DNA of 5,928 nucleotides from Spirochaetaceae bacterium (lineage in GTDB: Bacteria > Spirochaetota > Spirochaetia > SZUA-6 > Fen-1364): positions 1-5,928 of the forward strand of contig PMDT01000093.1 of the NCBI GenBank assembly GCA_003154555.1, read 5' to 3'. Position numbers and translations under genes: made by a program. Shown here piece after piece: positions 1 through 5,928 of this stretch. Below the pieces are notes generated by a model. That model had not been told where the DNA came from, ran no database searches, and saw nothing but the letters and a program-made list of their open reading frames with translations. Position 1 is the stretch's first letter, and each line of letters starts with the position of its first letter.

Positions 1-366
1 CACGTCGTCGAGCGCCTGGAGGCCGCTGTGGTACACCAGGCGCGTGGCGCCCGCGGCCGCGCAGAGCTCGATCAGGGCGCGCATGATCTTTTTGCACAGG
101 TCGTGGCGCGGATCGTAGGCGAGATTCAGACGATCGTAGCCGTGGATGCTGAAGCGCAGCCCTGACCGTTTCGTGACGGCGAGGAATTCGGCAAGCCTTT
201 TCGGTCGCAGCTCACCGTCGAAGATCATCGGGAAGAGGGCAGGATTGATTTCCACAAGCGGAAATCCCACCTGTTTCAGATGTTCCAGGCCGGCCTCCAG
301 CTGGGGCGGGGTGAACATGGTCCCGGAAGTCTTCAGACTGACGCCGATATCGTGGATTTTTATCAC
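1..366 (-). CDS. Sugar phosphate isomerase/epimerase-like TIM-barrel protein (5' part)
   Basis: The visible 122 codons start at a GTG (366-364) and stay open to the window edge, so the C-terminal half is missing. The protein begins VIKIHDIGVSLKTSG and shows the alternating strand/helix pattern of the xylose-isomerase-like (AP endonuclease 2) TIM barrel: a strand ending VEINPALFP (about residues 38-46), SIHGYDRLNLAYDP (73-86) and RLVYHSG (109-115). H75 and H113 lie at the ends of strands, where endonuclease IV-type barrels place two metal-binding histidines; this is inferred from motif and spacing. The GTG is preferred because AGGAGG (376-371, minus strand) sits 4 bases before it. An in-frame ATG at 387-385 would add seven residues but has no Shine-Dalgarno site. 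It is transcribed away from a second isomerase of the same fold across a shared control region. Substrate is unknown; a sugar or cyclitol isomerase is more likely than a DNA-repair enzyme, given the neighbours. Confidence 0.8.
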   Translation of the reverse strand, partial: MIKIHDIGVSLKTSGTMFTPPQLEAGLEHLKQVGFPLVEINPALFPMIFDGELRPKRLAEFLAVTKRSGLRFSIHGYDRLNLAYDPRHDLCKKIMRALIELCAAAGATRLVYHSGLQALDDV

Positions 367-404
367 GACTCCTCCTGGAGAATTCATGGCATTATTTTTC
401 CGAT

Positions 405-433
405 TTGACAAGGTAATTTGCATGTGATTTAAT
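405..433 (+). promoter_or_regulatory. Sigma70-type promoter of the rightward operon
   Basis: TTGACA (405-410) matches the -35 consensus exactly. It is followed by a 17-base spacer and TTTAAT (428-433), which has five of the six -10 consensus bases. Transcription would start near 440, leaving a leader of about 40 bases before the start codon at 482 or 485. The region is clearly AT-rich in an otherwise GC-rich window. Its spacer and -10 box lie inside an inverted repeat, so the promoter is probably regulated. The -35 box extended by one base is TTGACAA, whose complement TTGTCAA could act as a leftward -35, but no good -10 box lies at the right distance on that strand. Confidence 0.75.
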
Positions 434-441
434 GCAAATTA
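414..441. promoter_or_regulatory. Palindromic operator candidate in the divergent promoter region
   Basis: The arms TAATTTGCAT (414-423) and ATGCAAATTA (432-441) are perfect reverse complements, ten base pairs each, separated by eight bases (GTGATTTA). The repeat covers the promoter spacer, the -10 box and the predicted transcription start of the rightward operon, roughly -26 to +2. This is where a bound dimeric regulator would block RNA polymerase. It lies between two divergent genes with related folds, so one protein could control both. The regulator's family cannot be told from the site, and no regulator gene is in the window. A transcription terminator is unlikely: the stem is AT-rich, no U-tract follows, and it lies upstream of both genes. 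Confidence 0.7.
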
Positions 442-481
442 AGCCTGCACCAAAGGTTAATTTCAATCCACAGGAGGCAGA

Positions 482-1297
482 TTGTTGAGCATTCCATTTG
501 GACTTCACGCTTCCACCATTACCCAGGCCACATTCATCCAGGGGCTTCGCGAGGCGGCGGCGGCCGGTTTCTCCGCCTTCGAACCGGAGCTCGGCCACGT
601 CTCTCCCTGCACGTCCGCCCAGCTCGATGAGGCGCGGGCAGTTCAAAAGGCGTGTGGCCTGGCACTGCTCACCCTGAACGATATCGACGCTTTTGGAAAC
701 CTTTCGATCGAGCGCGCGCGGGAGATATTCGCTCTTGCACAGCGCATCGGTGCCCCGGCCGTCACGGTGTGTCCCGTGGCGCCGAAAGAGCCCCTCTCCA
801 TGGATGAGGGGGTTGCGTGGATGAAGCGCTTCGTGGCGGAGGCAGCTTCCTTCCAGGTATCTCTGTACCTCGAGATGATGTGCTTCCCCGGCCGCGCATT
901 CGGCACATTCGACGAGGCGCTTCGGCTGGCCGAAAAGTCCGGCATGAAGCTGGTCCTCGACACATTTCACTACTGCTCTATCGGCGCGACGCCGAAGCAG
1001 ATCAGCTCGCTGCCACGGGAGATGATCGGCATCGTCCATATCTCGGATGCACTGACAGGGGGAAAGAAGCTCAACGAGCTTCTCGATGCCGACCGCGTGC
1101 TTCCCGGCGAAGGGGGCCTGCCTCTCGTGGAGACAATGGATGCCATCCGGCAGACTGGCTACCGCGGCGGCATGTCTGTAGAAGTCTTCCATCCAAAGTA
1201 TGCAAAGATGCCGGCGGCGGAGGTCGCCCGGGACGCCTTCAAGAGGGCGTCGTCGCTCCTGAGGGACTCCGGATGGACAAGAGAGGTCATGGCATGA
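482..1297 (+). CDS. Sugar phosphate isomerase/epimerase, IolI/IolE-like TIM barrel
   Basis: About 270 residues, normal for the xylose-isomerase-like TIM-barrel family, which includes 2-keto-myo-inositol isomerase (IolI), inosose dehydratase (IolE), hydroxypyruvate isomerase and ketose 3-epimerases. Counting from 482, the likely metal-binding residues lie at strand ends: E131 (LYLEMM), D160 with H163 (LVLDTFH), H186 with D189 (IVHISDA) and E234 (SVEVFHP). This Glu-Asp-His-Glu set with its spacing is the one used by IolI-type isomerases; the histidines of the endonuclease IV-like subtype are not seen. The start is TTG at 482 or TTG at 485. AGGAGG at 472-477 is 4 bases from the first and 7 from the second, so 485 is somewhat favoured. 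The stop overlaps the next start by four bases (ATGA, 1294-1297), indicating translational coupling to an IolG-like dehydrogenase. This supports a role in cyclitol or sugar catabolism; the exact substrate is not determined. Confidence 0.85.
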   Translation: MLSIPFGLHASTITQATFIQGLREAAAAGFSAFEPELGHVSPCTSAQLDEARAVQKACGLALLTLNDIDAFGNLSIERAREIFALAQRIGAPAVTVCPVAPKEPLSMDEGVAWMKRFVAEAASFQVSLYLEMMCFPGRAFGTFDEALRLAEKSGMKLVLDTFHYCSIGATPKQISSLPREMIGIVHISDALTGGKKLNELLDADRVLPGEGGLPLVETMDAIRQTGYRGGMSVEVFHPKYAKMPAAEVARDAFKRASSLLRDSGWTREVMA

Positions 1298-2292
1298 AGC
1301 GGGTCAGGCTGGGCATCATCGGGATGGGCGAAATCGGCACCGTGCATGCAACGAACATCGTGCGGGAGGTGCCCGGCGCGGAGCTTGTCGCCGTTGCCGA
1401 TACGCGTGAAAAGGCGCGCGAAAGCGCCCGGTCGCTCGGCGTGGCGAGGTTTTACTCCACGCCGGATGAGCTTCTTGCCGACCGCGAGATCGAGGCGGTG
1501 CTGATCTGTACGACGCCGGAGAGCCACTCCCAGATCATGATCGCGGCAGCGGCTGCCGGAAAGCACATCTTCTGCGAGAAGCCGCTCGGTCTGGACCCCG
1601 CCGATGCGGAGAAGGCGCTCGCCCGCGTGCGCGCGGCAGGGGTGAAGCTGCAGGTCGGCTTCAACCGCAGGTTCGACGCGAGCTTCAAGCGCATGAAGGC
1701 GCATGTCGACTCGGGCGCGCTGGGCAAGCTGCACAGTGTCCACATCACGAGCCGGGACCCCGAGCCTCCGGGCAAGGAATACTATGTCCTTTCCGGCGGG
1801 ATCCTCCTGGACATGACGATCCACGACTTCGACATGGCGCGCCATCTCATCGGTGACGAGGTGGTGGAGGTCTACGTCGCGGGGTCGACCCTCATCGCCC
1901 CCTGGCTCGCCGAGCACGGCGATGCCGACACGATCGCGGTCATCCTCAAGTTCTCCCGCGGTGCCGTCGGCATCATCTCGAACTCCTGCAAGGCGGTCTT
2001 CGGCTACGACCAGCGCGTCGAGGTCTTCGGCGAGCGGGGCATGGCCGCCGCGACAAATCCCCTCCCTGACACCACGACCCTCGTGGACGAAGCGGGGTAC
2101 CGCACCGCGCCGCTCCTGCATTTCTTCACCGATCGCTACCGGGCCTCCTACGCGGAAGAAATGCGCCTGTTCGTGGACTGCGTCGCAAACGGCAAGGAGC
2201 CGCCGGTGACCGGGAACGACGGCCTCATCGGCATCCGTATCGCGACGGCCGCGCGCAAATCCATGCAGACGGGCCTGCCGGTGAAGCTGTAG
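1294..2292 (+). CDS. iolG: Inositol 2-dehydrogenase-like oxidoreductase (Gfo/Idh/MocA family)
   Basis: 332 residues, typical for the family. The N-terminal Rossmann fold opens with GIIGMGEIG (residues 6-14), a GxGxxG dinucleotide-binding loop. The stretch HIFCEKPLGLD carries the family EKP motif with K96, and LLDMTIHDFDMARH supplies D173 and H177. Together these match the Lys/Asp/His catalytic set of inositol dehydrogenases. VGFNRRFD (about 125-132) and the late GYDQRVEVFGERG segment are also characteristic of IolG. The expected reaction is NAD-dependent oxidation of myo-inositol or a related cyclitol/sugar hydroxyl to the ketone, in the cytoplasm. The ATG at 1294 has GAGAGG (1281-1286) seven bases upstream and overlaps the preceding stop as ATGA. 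An in-frame ATG at 1273 is less well placed. Members act on many polyols and sugars, so family assignment is firm but substrate is less so. Together with the isomerase upstream it would form an oxidise-then-isomerise pair. Confidence 0.85.
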   Translation: MKRVRLGIIGMGEIGTVHATNIVREVPGAELVAVADTREKARESARSLGVARFYSTPDELLADREIEAVLICTTPESHSQIMIAAAAAGKHIFCEKPLGLDPADAEKALARVRAAGVKLQVGFNRRFDASFKRMKAHVDSGALGKLHSVHITSRDPEPPGKEYYVLSGGILLDMTIHDFDMARHLIGDEVVEVYVAGSTLIAPWLAEHGDADTIAVILKFSRGAVGIISNSCKAVFGYDQRVEVFGERGMAAATNPLPDTTTLVDEAGYRTAPLLHFFTDRYRASYAEEMRLFVDCVANGKEPPVTGNDGLIGIRIATAARKSMQTGLPVKL

Positions 2293-2298
2293 GACGGC

Positions 2299-3009
2299 AT
2301 GCATCTTTACCTGATCCGCCACGCGGATCCCGATTACGAGCGCGATACGCTGACGCGACAGGGATTCAGGGAGGCACGCGCCCTGGCCGGCCGCATGAAG
2401 CGCGTCGGCCTGACGCATGTCTATTCCTCCCCCCTGTCGCGGGCCCTGCTCACCGCCCGCCCCCTCGCGCGCCGCGTCCGGCTTCCGATCGCCCAGGAGA
2501 ACTGGCTGGTCGAGCCCGAGTTGAGCATCGTGCAGAACGGGGACAGGTACATGCTCTGGGACGCGTTCGGGGAGGACGTGCGCTCCCGTGACCCCCTGCC
2601 GACCCAGGAGAGCTGGGACCAGGTGCCGCCATTCGACACGCTGGAGGTGAGCGAGATGTGGCGGGTCTTCCGCCGGAACGCGGACGACCTGCTGTCCCGG
2701 CATGGCTTTGTGCGCGAAAGCGGCCGGTATCGCATCCGGCAGGCGAACGGGGACAGGGTCGCCATCGTCTGCCACAACGGGACGATTCTCCTCTTTCTTG
2801 CACATCTCCTGGAGCTCCCGCTCTCACTCGTGTACTGCGGGTTCTATGCATGGCCCGCCTCCGTGACGGTTTTCCTGATGGAGCAGCACTCCGCGACGTG
2901 GGCCGTGCCCCGCGCGCTGCACGTCGCCGACGTTTCCCACCACTTCGCGGCCCGGCTCGAACCGCAGCCCCGCGCGTTCGGACGCGGCCGCTACCAGCCG
3001 TTCCTCTAG
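2299..3009 (+). CDS. Histidine phosphatase family protein (phosphoglycerate mutase-like)
   Basis: 236 residues beginning MHLYLIRHADPD: R7 and H8 form the RH signature of the histidine phosphatase superfamily, in the RHA variant, with H8 as the predicted phospho-acceptor. SSPLSRALLTA (43-53) provides the second conserved arginine, R48, and IVCHNGTI (156-163) the second catalytic histidine, H159. The early DTLTRQGFREARALA segment is also typical. It could act on a sugar phosphate or other small phosphorylated metabolite, or on a phosphoprotein; sequence does not decide. A stretch of roughly 80 residues between R48 and H159 (LVEPELSIVQNGDRYMLWD and following) is not a pattern I recognise and probably caps the active site. 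The gene begins 6 bases after the dehydrogenase stop; AGGA (2291-2294), overlapping that stop codon, is its only ribosome-binding candidate, so coupled translation is likely. Placement behind a sugar/cyclitol cassette suggests, but does not prove, a metabolic role. Confidence 0.85.
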   Translation: MHLYLIRHADPDYERDTLTRQGFREARALAGRMKRVGLTHVYSSPLSRALLTARPLARRVRLPIAQENWLVEPELSIVQNGDRYMLWDAFGEDVRSRDPLPTQESWDQVPPFDTLEVSEMWRVFRRNADDLLSRHGFVRESGRYRIRQANGDRVAIVCHNGTILLFLAHLLELPLSLVYCGFYAWPASVTVFLMEQHSATWAVPRALHVADVSHHFAARLEPQPRAFGRGRYQPFL

Positions 3010-3020
3010 AGCAACACCGT

Positions 3021-5816
3021 ATGCTCGCCGCCCTGTACAACAGGATCGTCAATGCATTGAGCTTCAGCACCGACTACCAGAAGCTCCGTCGGCTCCTGAA
3101 TGCCCGCATCGACAATCCCTCCTCCCGCGACGAGCTCCCCCCGTCCCACCCCGCGGGATTCGTGCGGGAGCTGAAGAAGCGCAGGATCAGCATCGTCGAG
3201 GCATATCTCACCATCATCCGCGACCTTGAGTCGGAGCACCACAAGGAACGGATCAATTCACTGCGTCTCCTGGAAGAGGAGACATTCCACGCCAAGAACC
3301 TCACGATGCCGCTGAACACGGCGCGCGTGCAGCTTGCGCTGATGAAGGAAGCGATCAAGAGCCGCGACAATAAGCGCCGCCAGCTCGAGCTGCTCTATGA
3401 TTTCACCGTCTCCTCCTACGGCCAGCCCTCGGTCATCCGTTCCTGCCTCGCGGAGCTCGGCATCATCGAGCTGCCGGAGACGGGGGCCCGCATTGCCGAC
3501 ATGGACATGGGATGGGACCTGCACGTCCACGACAACTCCTCCTACGGCAGGAAGACATCGTCGCAGCTCGTGATCGATGCCTTCATCAAGGGCATCTCGG
3601 AGATCACGGTCGCCTTCAACCAGCTCAACACCGTCGGCAACATCGAGGAGGTGCTCGCCGCGGGGGAGATACTCGGCGTGCGGGTCAACCTCGGCGTCGA
3701 GTTCAGCGTGCTCACGCAGGGTCACCGCTTCCACTTCATGTTCCTGCTGCCGCCCATGCGCACGAGCGCCGAGCTTGCCGCCTTCACCGCGCGGCACGGG
3801 GAGAGCCTGAAGTTCTTCATCGACGGTCTGAACAGGAACCAGGACTCCCGCATCGCCTCCATCCATGCGCTGATCGACAACTTCAACGCCGTGCACCTGC
3901 CGGCGCTCAACGACGGCTACGAGGCGCAGAGCCAGTACGTGCTGCCCGCCCTGGACCTGGAGGCGATAGAAGAGATCGTGCCGATGGAAGGCCTCAACCG
4001 CATGTACCTGGGGGAGCTCCTGTATTCCCGATTCAAACCGGTGCTCCTGAAGCGGGTCGATCTTGCGAAAAGCAAGCTCAATCACGCTCGGGCCGAGCTG
4101 GATCGCGGCCGCATCTCGCAGTGGGACTACACCAACCTGGAGTCGCGCTGCCAGAGCCTGCGGGAAACATTTACGCAGCTCAACCCCGAGGTGCTCCGCG
4201 CCACCTACTTCGGGGCGCCGCAGCTTTCCGACTACCCGACGGTCTTCGACGACATGACCGCCGTCTGCGGGCCGCTTTCGGACGCCGGCGGCCGCATCAA
4301 GATCCTTCACCCGCTGGAGCACGGCATCAACGCCGCCTACAACGTGATACTTGCCAACGCGCGGTGGATCGACTGCGTCGAGGTCTACAACGTCTATGAC
4401 AGCGTCAACCGCGCCGTGGACGACATCCTGCGCTTTGCCCGGTTCGTGAACATCCTCAACAGCGGGCAGCCCGACCTGGTCCGCCCGTTCCTCGTCGGCC
4501 ACGACCTGTGCCTGTCCGATGCCGACATGGCGGGCGTCGTCACCGCCGTCGGCGCGCGGCCCCTGGTTCCCGTCTGCGGGAGCGACTCCACCGGGAAGAG
4601 CAGCACGATCCCCGGCATGGGATTCATTTTCGCCTCCCGCGTGCCGCGCCGGCATCGGCAGCGGTATCTGGAGAGGCATTTTGCCCTGCCCGAGTTCGTG
4701 TCACGGATCATCGCGGGCAAGGGCGCCTACGTCAGCCCCGACGCGGAGGCGGGTCCCTACGATCCGGTCCTCAGCATGGGCAAGACGACTCATTTCATCC
4801 CGAACAAGGTCGGCGACGAGAGCCATCTCGCCGCCATTCCCCTTGGCCGCGCCCTGCGCTACCTGAATCCGCCGCTGCGCAACCTGATCTACGTGGCCGT
4901 GGGCTTCACCGTCGCCACGCTCACCATCGGATGGAAATACGCCCTGGTGTGGTTCGGTATCACGAGCCTGCGGCACGTGACGGTGGACCTGCTCGCCCGC
5001 CGCGGATCGCGCATCCGGGAATGGAGCCTCCGCGAGATCGATTTCCGCAACATTGCACGGTCGCTCTTCTGGACGGGATTCTCCGTGCCCATCCTTGCCT
5101 TCGTGAAGTTCGAGTTCGACGCCCTCTGGCCGCTGGACAAGGTCGGTCTTGCCTACCAGTTCGCCAAGTTTTTCTTCATCGCGTTCGTCAACGGCCTGTA
5201 CCTGATGACGCACAACACGATCCGCGGCTTCGACAGGGGCGTGCGGTCGACCAACTTCTTCCGCACGATCCTTTCCTGGCCTTTTGCGAGCCTCTTCGCG
5301 CCACTGGGGGACATGCTGTTCATCCCCAGCATCGTGCAGGCAAAGCTCTGGTCGGACGTGGTCGGCGGCATCATCGAGGGCACGGGCAAGTTCATCCGCT
5401 CGGTGGGGCTCACGCGGCGCGATCTCTCCGACCTGATCCCTCTCACCTGCGCGGAAGACGAGACGGTGCGCGCGACGGCGATCCTCGACCTGCTCTACAT
5501 TTTCGGCCGCGAAACGCGCGCGCGCAATTCGCTGCGCGAGCTGCTCTTCGGAAAGCGCAACAGGATCGAACGGGCGGGCGACATGCTCAAGAGGCGGACG
5601 GAGAAGCCGCCGGTGCGCGACGAGGAGTACCGGTGCCTCGCCGCGTGGTTCACGCACATGAGCAACTACCACCGTCTGTGCGGCTTCGTTATCACCCACT
5701 ATGACCAGGAATGGACCCTCATGCTGCTCGACCTCATTGCCCGCGAGTTCTTCCGATTCTCCGAATGGTTGTCCCGCGAGGGACAGGACGCCGAGCGGAA
5801 AAAGACCTCTCCTTGA
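3021..5816 (+). CDS. Large protein with divergent PHP-like domain and C-terminal membrane region
   Basis: 931 residues; not recognised as a named family. Residues 1-160 are mostly charged helices with coiled-coil character around 75-130. A PHP-like metallophosphoesterase domain follows: DLHVHDNSSYG (H168, H170), ITVAFNQLNTVGN (195-207, where PHP enzymes have TDHNT), LGVEFS (E227), ILHPLEHG (H430), VEVYN (453-457), GHD (H494) and CGSDSTGKSS (D522). The Asp-His of motif II and the last His of motif IV are absent, so the metal site may be incomplete. About 200 residues separate E227 and H430, including a helical insert near 340-390. Residues about 620-775 hold roughly four hydrophobic segments (622-650, 681-697, 710-729, 748-772) that probably anchor it in the inner membrane, followed by a charged helical tail. 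No N-terminal signal peptide is seen. The ATG at 3021 lies 11 bases after the phosphatase stop with only a weak ribosome-binding site; reading further upstream would overlap that gene. Function unknown; a membrane-linked phosphoesterase or a non-catalytic sensor are options. Confidence 0.75.
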   Translation: MLAALYNRIVNALSFSTDYQKLRRLLNARIDNPSSRDELPPSHPAGFVRELKKRRISIVEAYLTIIRDLESEHHKERINSLRLLEEETFHAKNLTMPLNTARVQLALMKEAIKSRDNKRRQLELLYDFTVSSYGQPSVIRSCLAELGIIELPETGARIADMDMGWDLHVHDNSSYGRKTSSQLVIDAFIKGISEITVAFNQLNTVGNIEEVLAAGEILGVRVNLGVEFSVLTQGHRFHFMFLLPPMRTSAELAAFTARHGESLKFFIDGLNRNQDSRIASIHALIDNFNAVHLPALNDGYEAQSQYVLPALDLEAIEEIVPMEGLNRMYLGELLYSRFKPVLLKRVDLAKSKLNHARAELDRGRISQWDYTNLESRCQSLRETFTQLNPEVLRATYFGAPQLSDYPTVFDDMTAVCGPLSDAGGRIKILHPLEHGINAAYNVILANARWIDCVEVYNVYDSVNRAVDDILRFARFVNILNSGQPDLVRPFLVGHDLCLSDADMAGVVTAVGARPLVPVCGSDSTGKSSTIPGMGFIFASRVPRRHRQRYLERHFALPEFVSRIIAGKGAYVSPDAEAGPYDPVLSMGKTTHFIPNKVGDESHLAAIPLGRALRYLNPPLRNLIYVAVGFTVATLTIGWKYALVWFGITSLRHVTVDLLARRGSRIREWSLREIDFRNIARSLFWTGFSVPILAFVKFEFDALWPLDKVGLAYQFAKFFFIAFVNGLYLMTHNTIRGFDRGVRSTNFFRTILSWPFASLFAPLGDMLFIPSIVQAKLWSDVVGGIIEGTGKFIRSVGLTRRDLSDLIPLTCAEDETVRATAILDLLYIFGRETRARNSLRELLFGKRNRIERAGDMLKRRTEKPPVRDEEYRCLAAWFTHMSNYHRLCGFVITHYDQEWTLMLLDLIAREFFRFSEWLSREGQDAERKKTSP

Positions 5817-5841
5817 CAGCGCGGAGCGCCGACCGTAGAAT
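5813..5841 (+). promoter_or_regulatory. Sigma70-type promoter of proS
   Basis: TTGACA (5813-5818) is an exact -35 consensus. It is separated by 17 bases from TAGAAT (5836-5841), which has five of the six -10 bases. The -35 box contains the TGA stop (5814-5816) of the preceding gene, so the promoter sits directly at the gene junction. Transcription would start around 5848, giving a leader of only about 16 bases that still includes the ribosome-binding site. Confidence 0.75.
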
Positions 5842-5863
5842 GCCGCCACACAAAGAGGCGGGC

Positions 5864-5928
5864 ATGGCAGAAAAAATCACACCCCGGGCAACAGACTATT
5901 CCCAGTGGTACATCGACATCGTCATCAA
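5864..5928 (+). CDS. proS: Prolyl-tRNA synthetase, archaeal/eukaryotic-like type (N-terminal fragment)
   Basis: Only 21 complete codons are present before the right edge. They read MAEKITPRATDYSQWYIDIV and one more Ile. The DYSQWYxDxV segment is the hallmark N-terminus of the short, archaeal/eukaryotic-like (ProS type 3) prolyl-tRNA synthetase, which charges tRNA-Pro with proline in the cytoplasm. Many bacteria carry this form instead of the longer bacterial one with an editing insertion. The ATG is supported by AGAGG (5854-5858) five bases upstream and by a near-consensus promoter at 5813-5841. It is transcribed in the same direction as the upstream genes but has its own promoter, so it need not share their regulation. 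Assignment rests on a short match, but a distinctive one. Confidence 0.82.
   Translation, partial: MAEKITPRATDYSQWYIDIVI

Noticed and set aside
382..411. Leftward promoter for the minus-strand isomerase
   Set aside because: TTGTCA (411-406) is a fair -35 box, but nothing better than a three-of-six match to the -10 box lies at 17-18 bases. A leftward promoter must exist in or near this gap, but I cannot place it.
817..1293. N-terminal extension of the dehydrogenase frame back to 817
   Set aside because: This part overlaps the isomerase gene in another frame, has no recognisable domain, and the Rossmann fold begins directly after the well-supported ATG at 1294.
392..2805. Long open frames on the minus strand (392-1192 and 1159-2805)
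   Set aside because: They lie opposite clearly recognisable genes (isomerase, IolG, phosphatase), have arginine/histidine/glutamate-rich composition typical of antisense frames in GC-rich DNA, and show no family motifs.
2658..3020. N-terminal extension of the PHP/membrane protein back to 2658
   Set aside because: It overlaps the conserved part of the phosphatase, including its second catalytic histidine, and reads as a low-complexity Arg/Ala/Pro-rich out-of-frame translation.
5819..5830. Small GC-rich inverted repeat GCGC-GGA-GCGC as a possible terminator
   Set aside because: The stem is only four base pairs, no T-run follows, and it sits within the spacer of the proS promoter.
3258..5849. 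Long minus-strand frames opposite the PHP/membrane gene (3258-4679, 4701-5849)
   Set aside because: Composition is typical of antisense frames in GC-rich genes, there are no motifs, and the plus-strand frame has PHP motifs and coherent hydrophobic segments.
1..5928. tRNA/rRNA genes, CRISPR arrays, insertion sequences or prophage signals
   Set aside because: No repeated spacers, transposase motifs, terminal repeats or RNA-gene-like stretches were seen; apart from the 115-base divergent gap and short junctions the window is fully coding.

Overview
The window comes from a high-GC bacterial chromosome. It is compactly organised, with 4-bp overlaps, short gaps and Shine-Dalgarno sites of the AGGAGG type. 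A bacterium carrying the short, archaeal/eukaryotic-like prolyl-tRNA synthetase fits; a Desulfobacterota-like or similar Gram-negative lineage is possible, but the sequence alone does not settle the taxonomy.

Layout: (1) 1-366, minus strand, the 5' part of a xylose-isomerase-like TIM-barrel gene that runs off the left edge. (2) 367-481, an AT-rich divergent control region with a near-consensus sigma70 promoter (TTGACA-N17-TTTAAT) and a perfect 10-bp-arm inverted repeat covering its spacer and -10 box. (3) 482-3009, plus strand, a tight run of three genes: a second TIM-barrel sugar isomerase/epimerase, a Gfo/Idh/MocA dehydrogenase closely resembling inositol 2-dehydrogenase (IolG), and a histidine-phosphatase (phosphoglycerate-mutase-like) protein. 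(4) 3021-5816, a 931-residue protein that joins a helical N-terminal region, a divergent PHP-type metallophosphoesterase-like domain and a membrane-embedded C-terminal region. (5) 5813-5928, a strong promoter whose -35 box overlaps the preceding stop codon, followed by the first 21 codons of proS.

How the genes may work together: the two divergent isomerase-like proteins and the IolG-like dehydrogenase look like a polyol/cyclitol or unusual-sugar catabolic cassette. NAD-dependent oxidation of a ring or chain hydroxyl would be followed by isomerisation or epimerisation of the keto product. The palindrome between the divergent genes is the obvious site for a substrate-responsive repressor, whose gene is not in the window. 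The phosphatase and the PHP/membrane protein follow at 6- and 11-bp distances and may be co-transcribed, but a role in the same pathway is inferred from position only. proS has its own promoter and is a housekeeping neighbour.

The least explained object is the 931-aa PHP/membrane protein. It keeps the HxH, Glu, His-Pro and GSD signatures of PHP enzymes but lacks the Asp-His of motif II and the final His of motif IV. Its motif IV also reads as a Walker-A-like string. I could not assign it to a characterised family.
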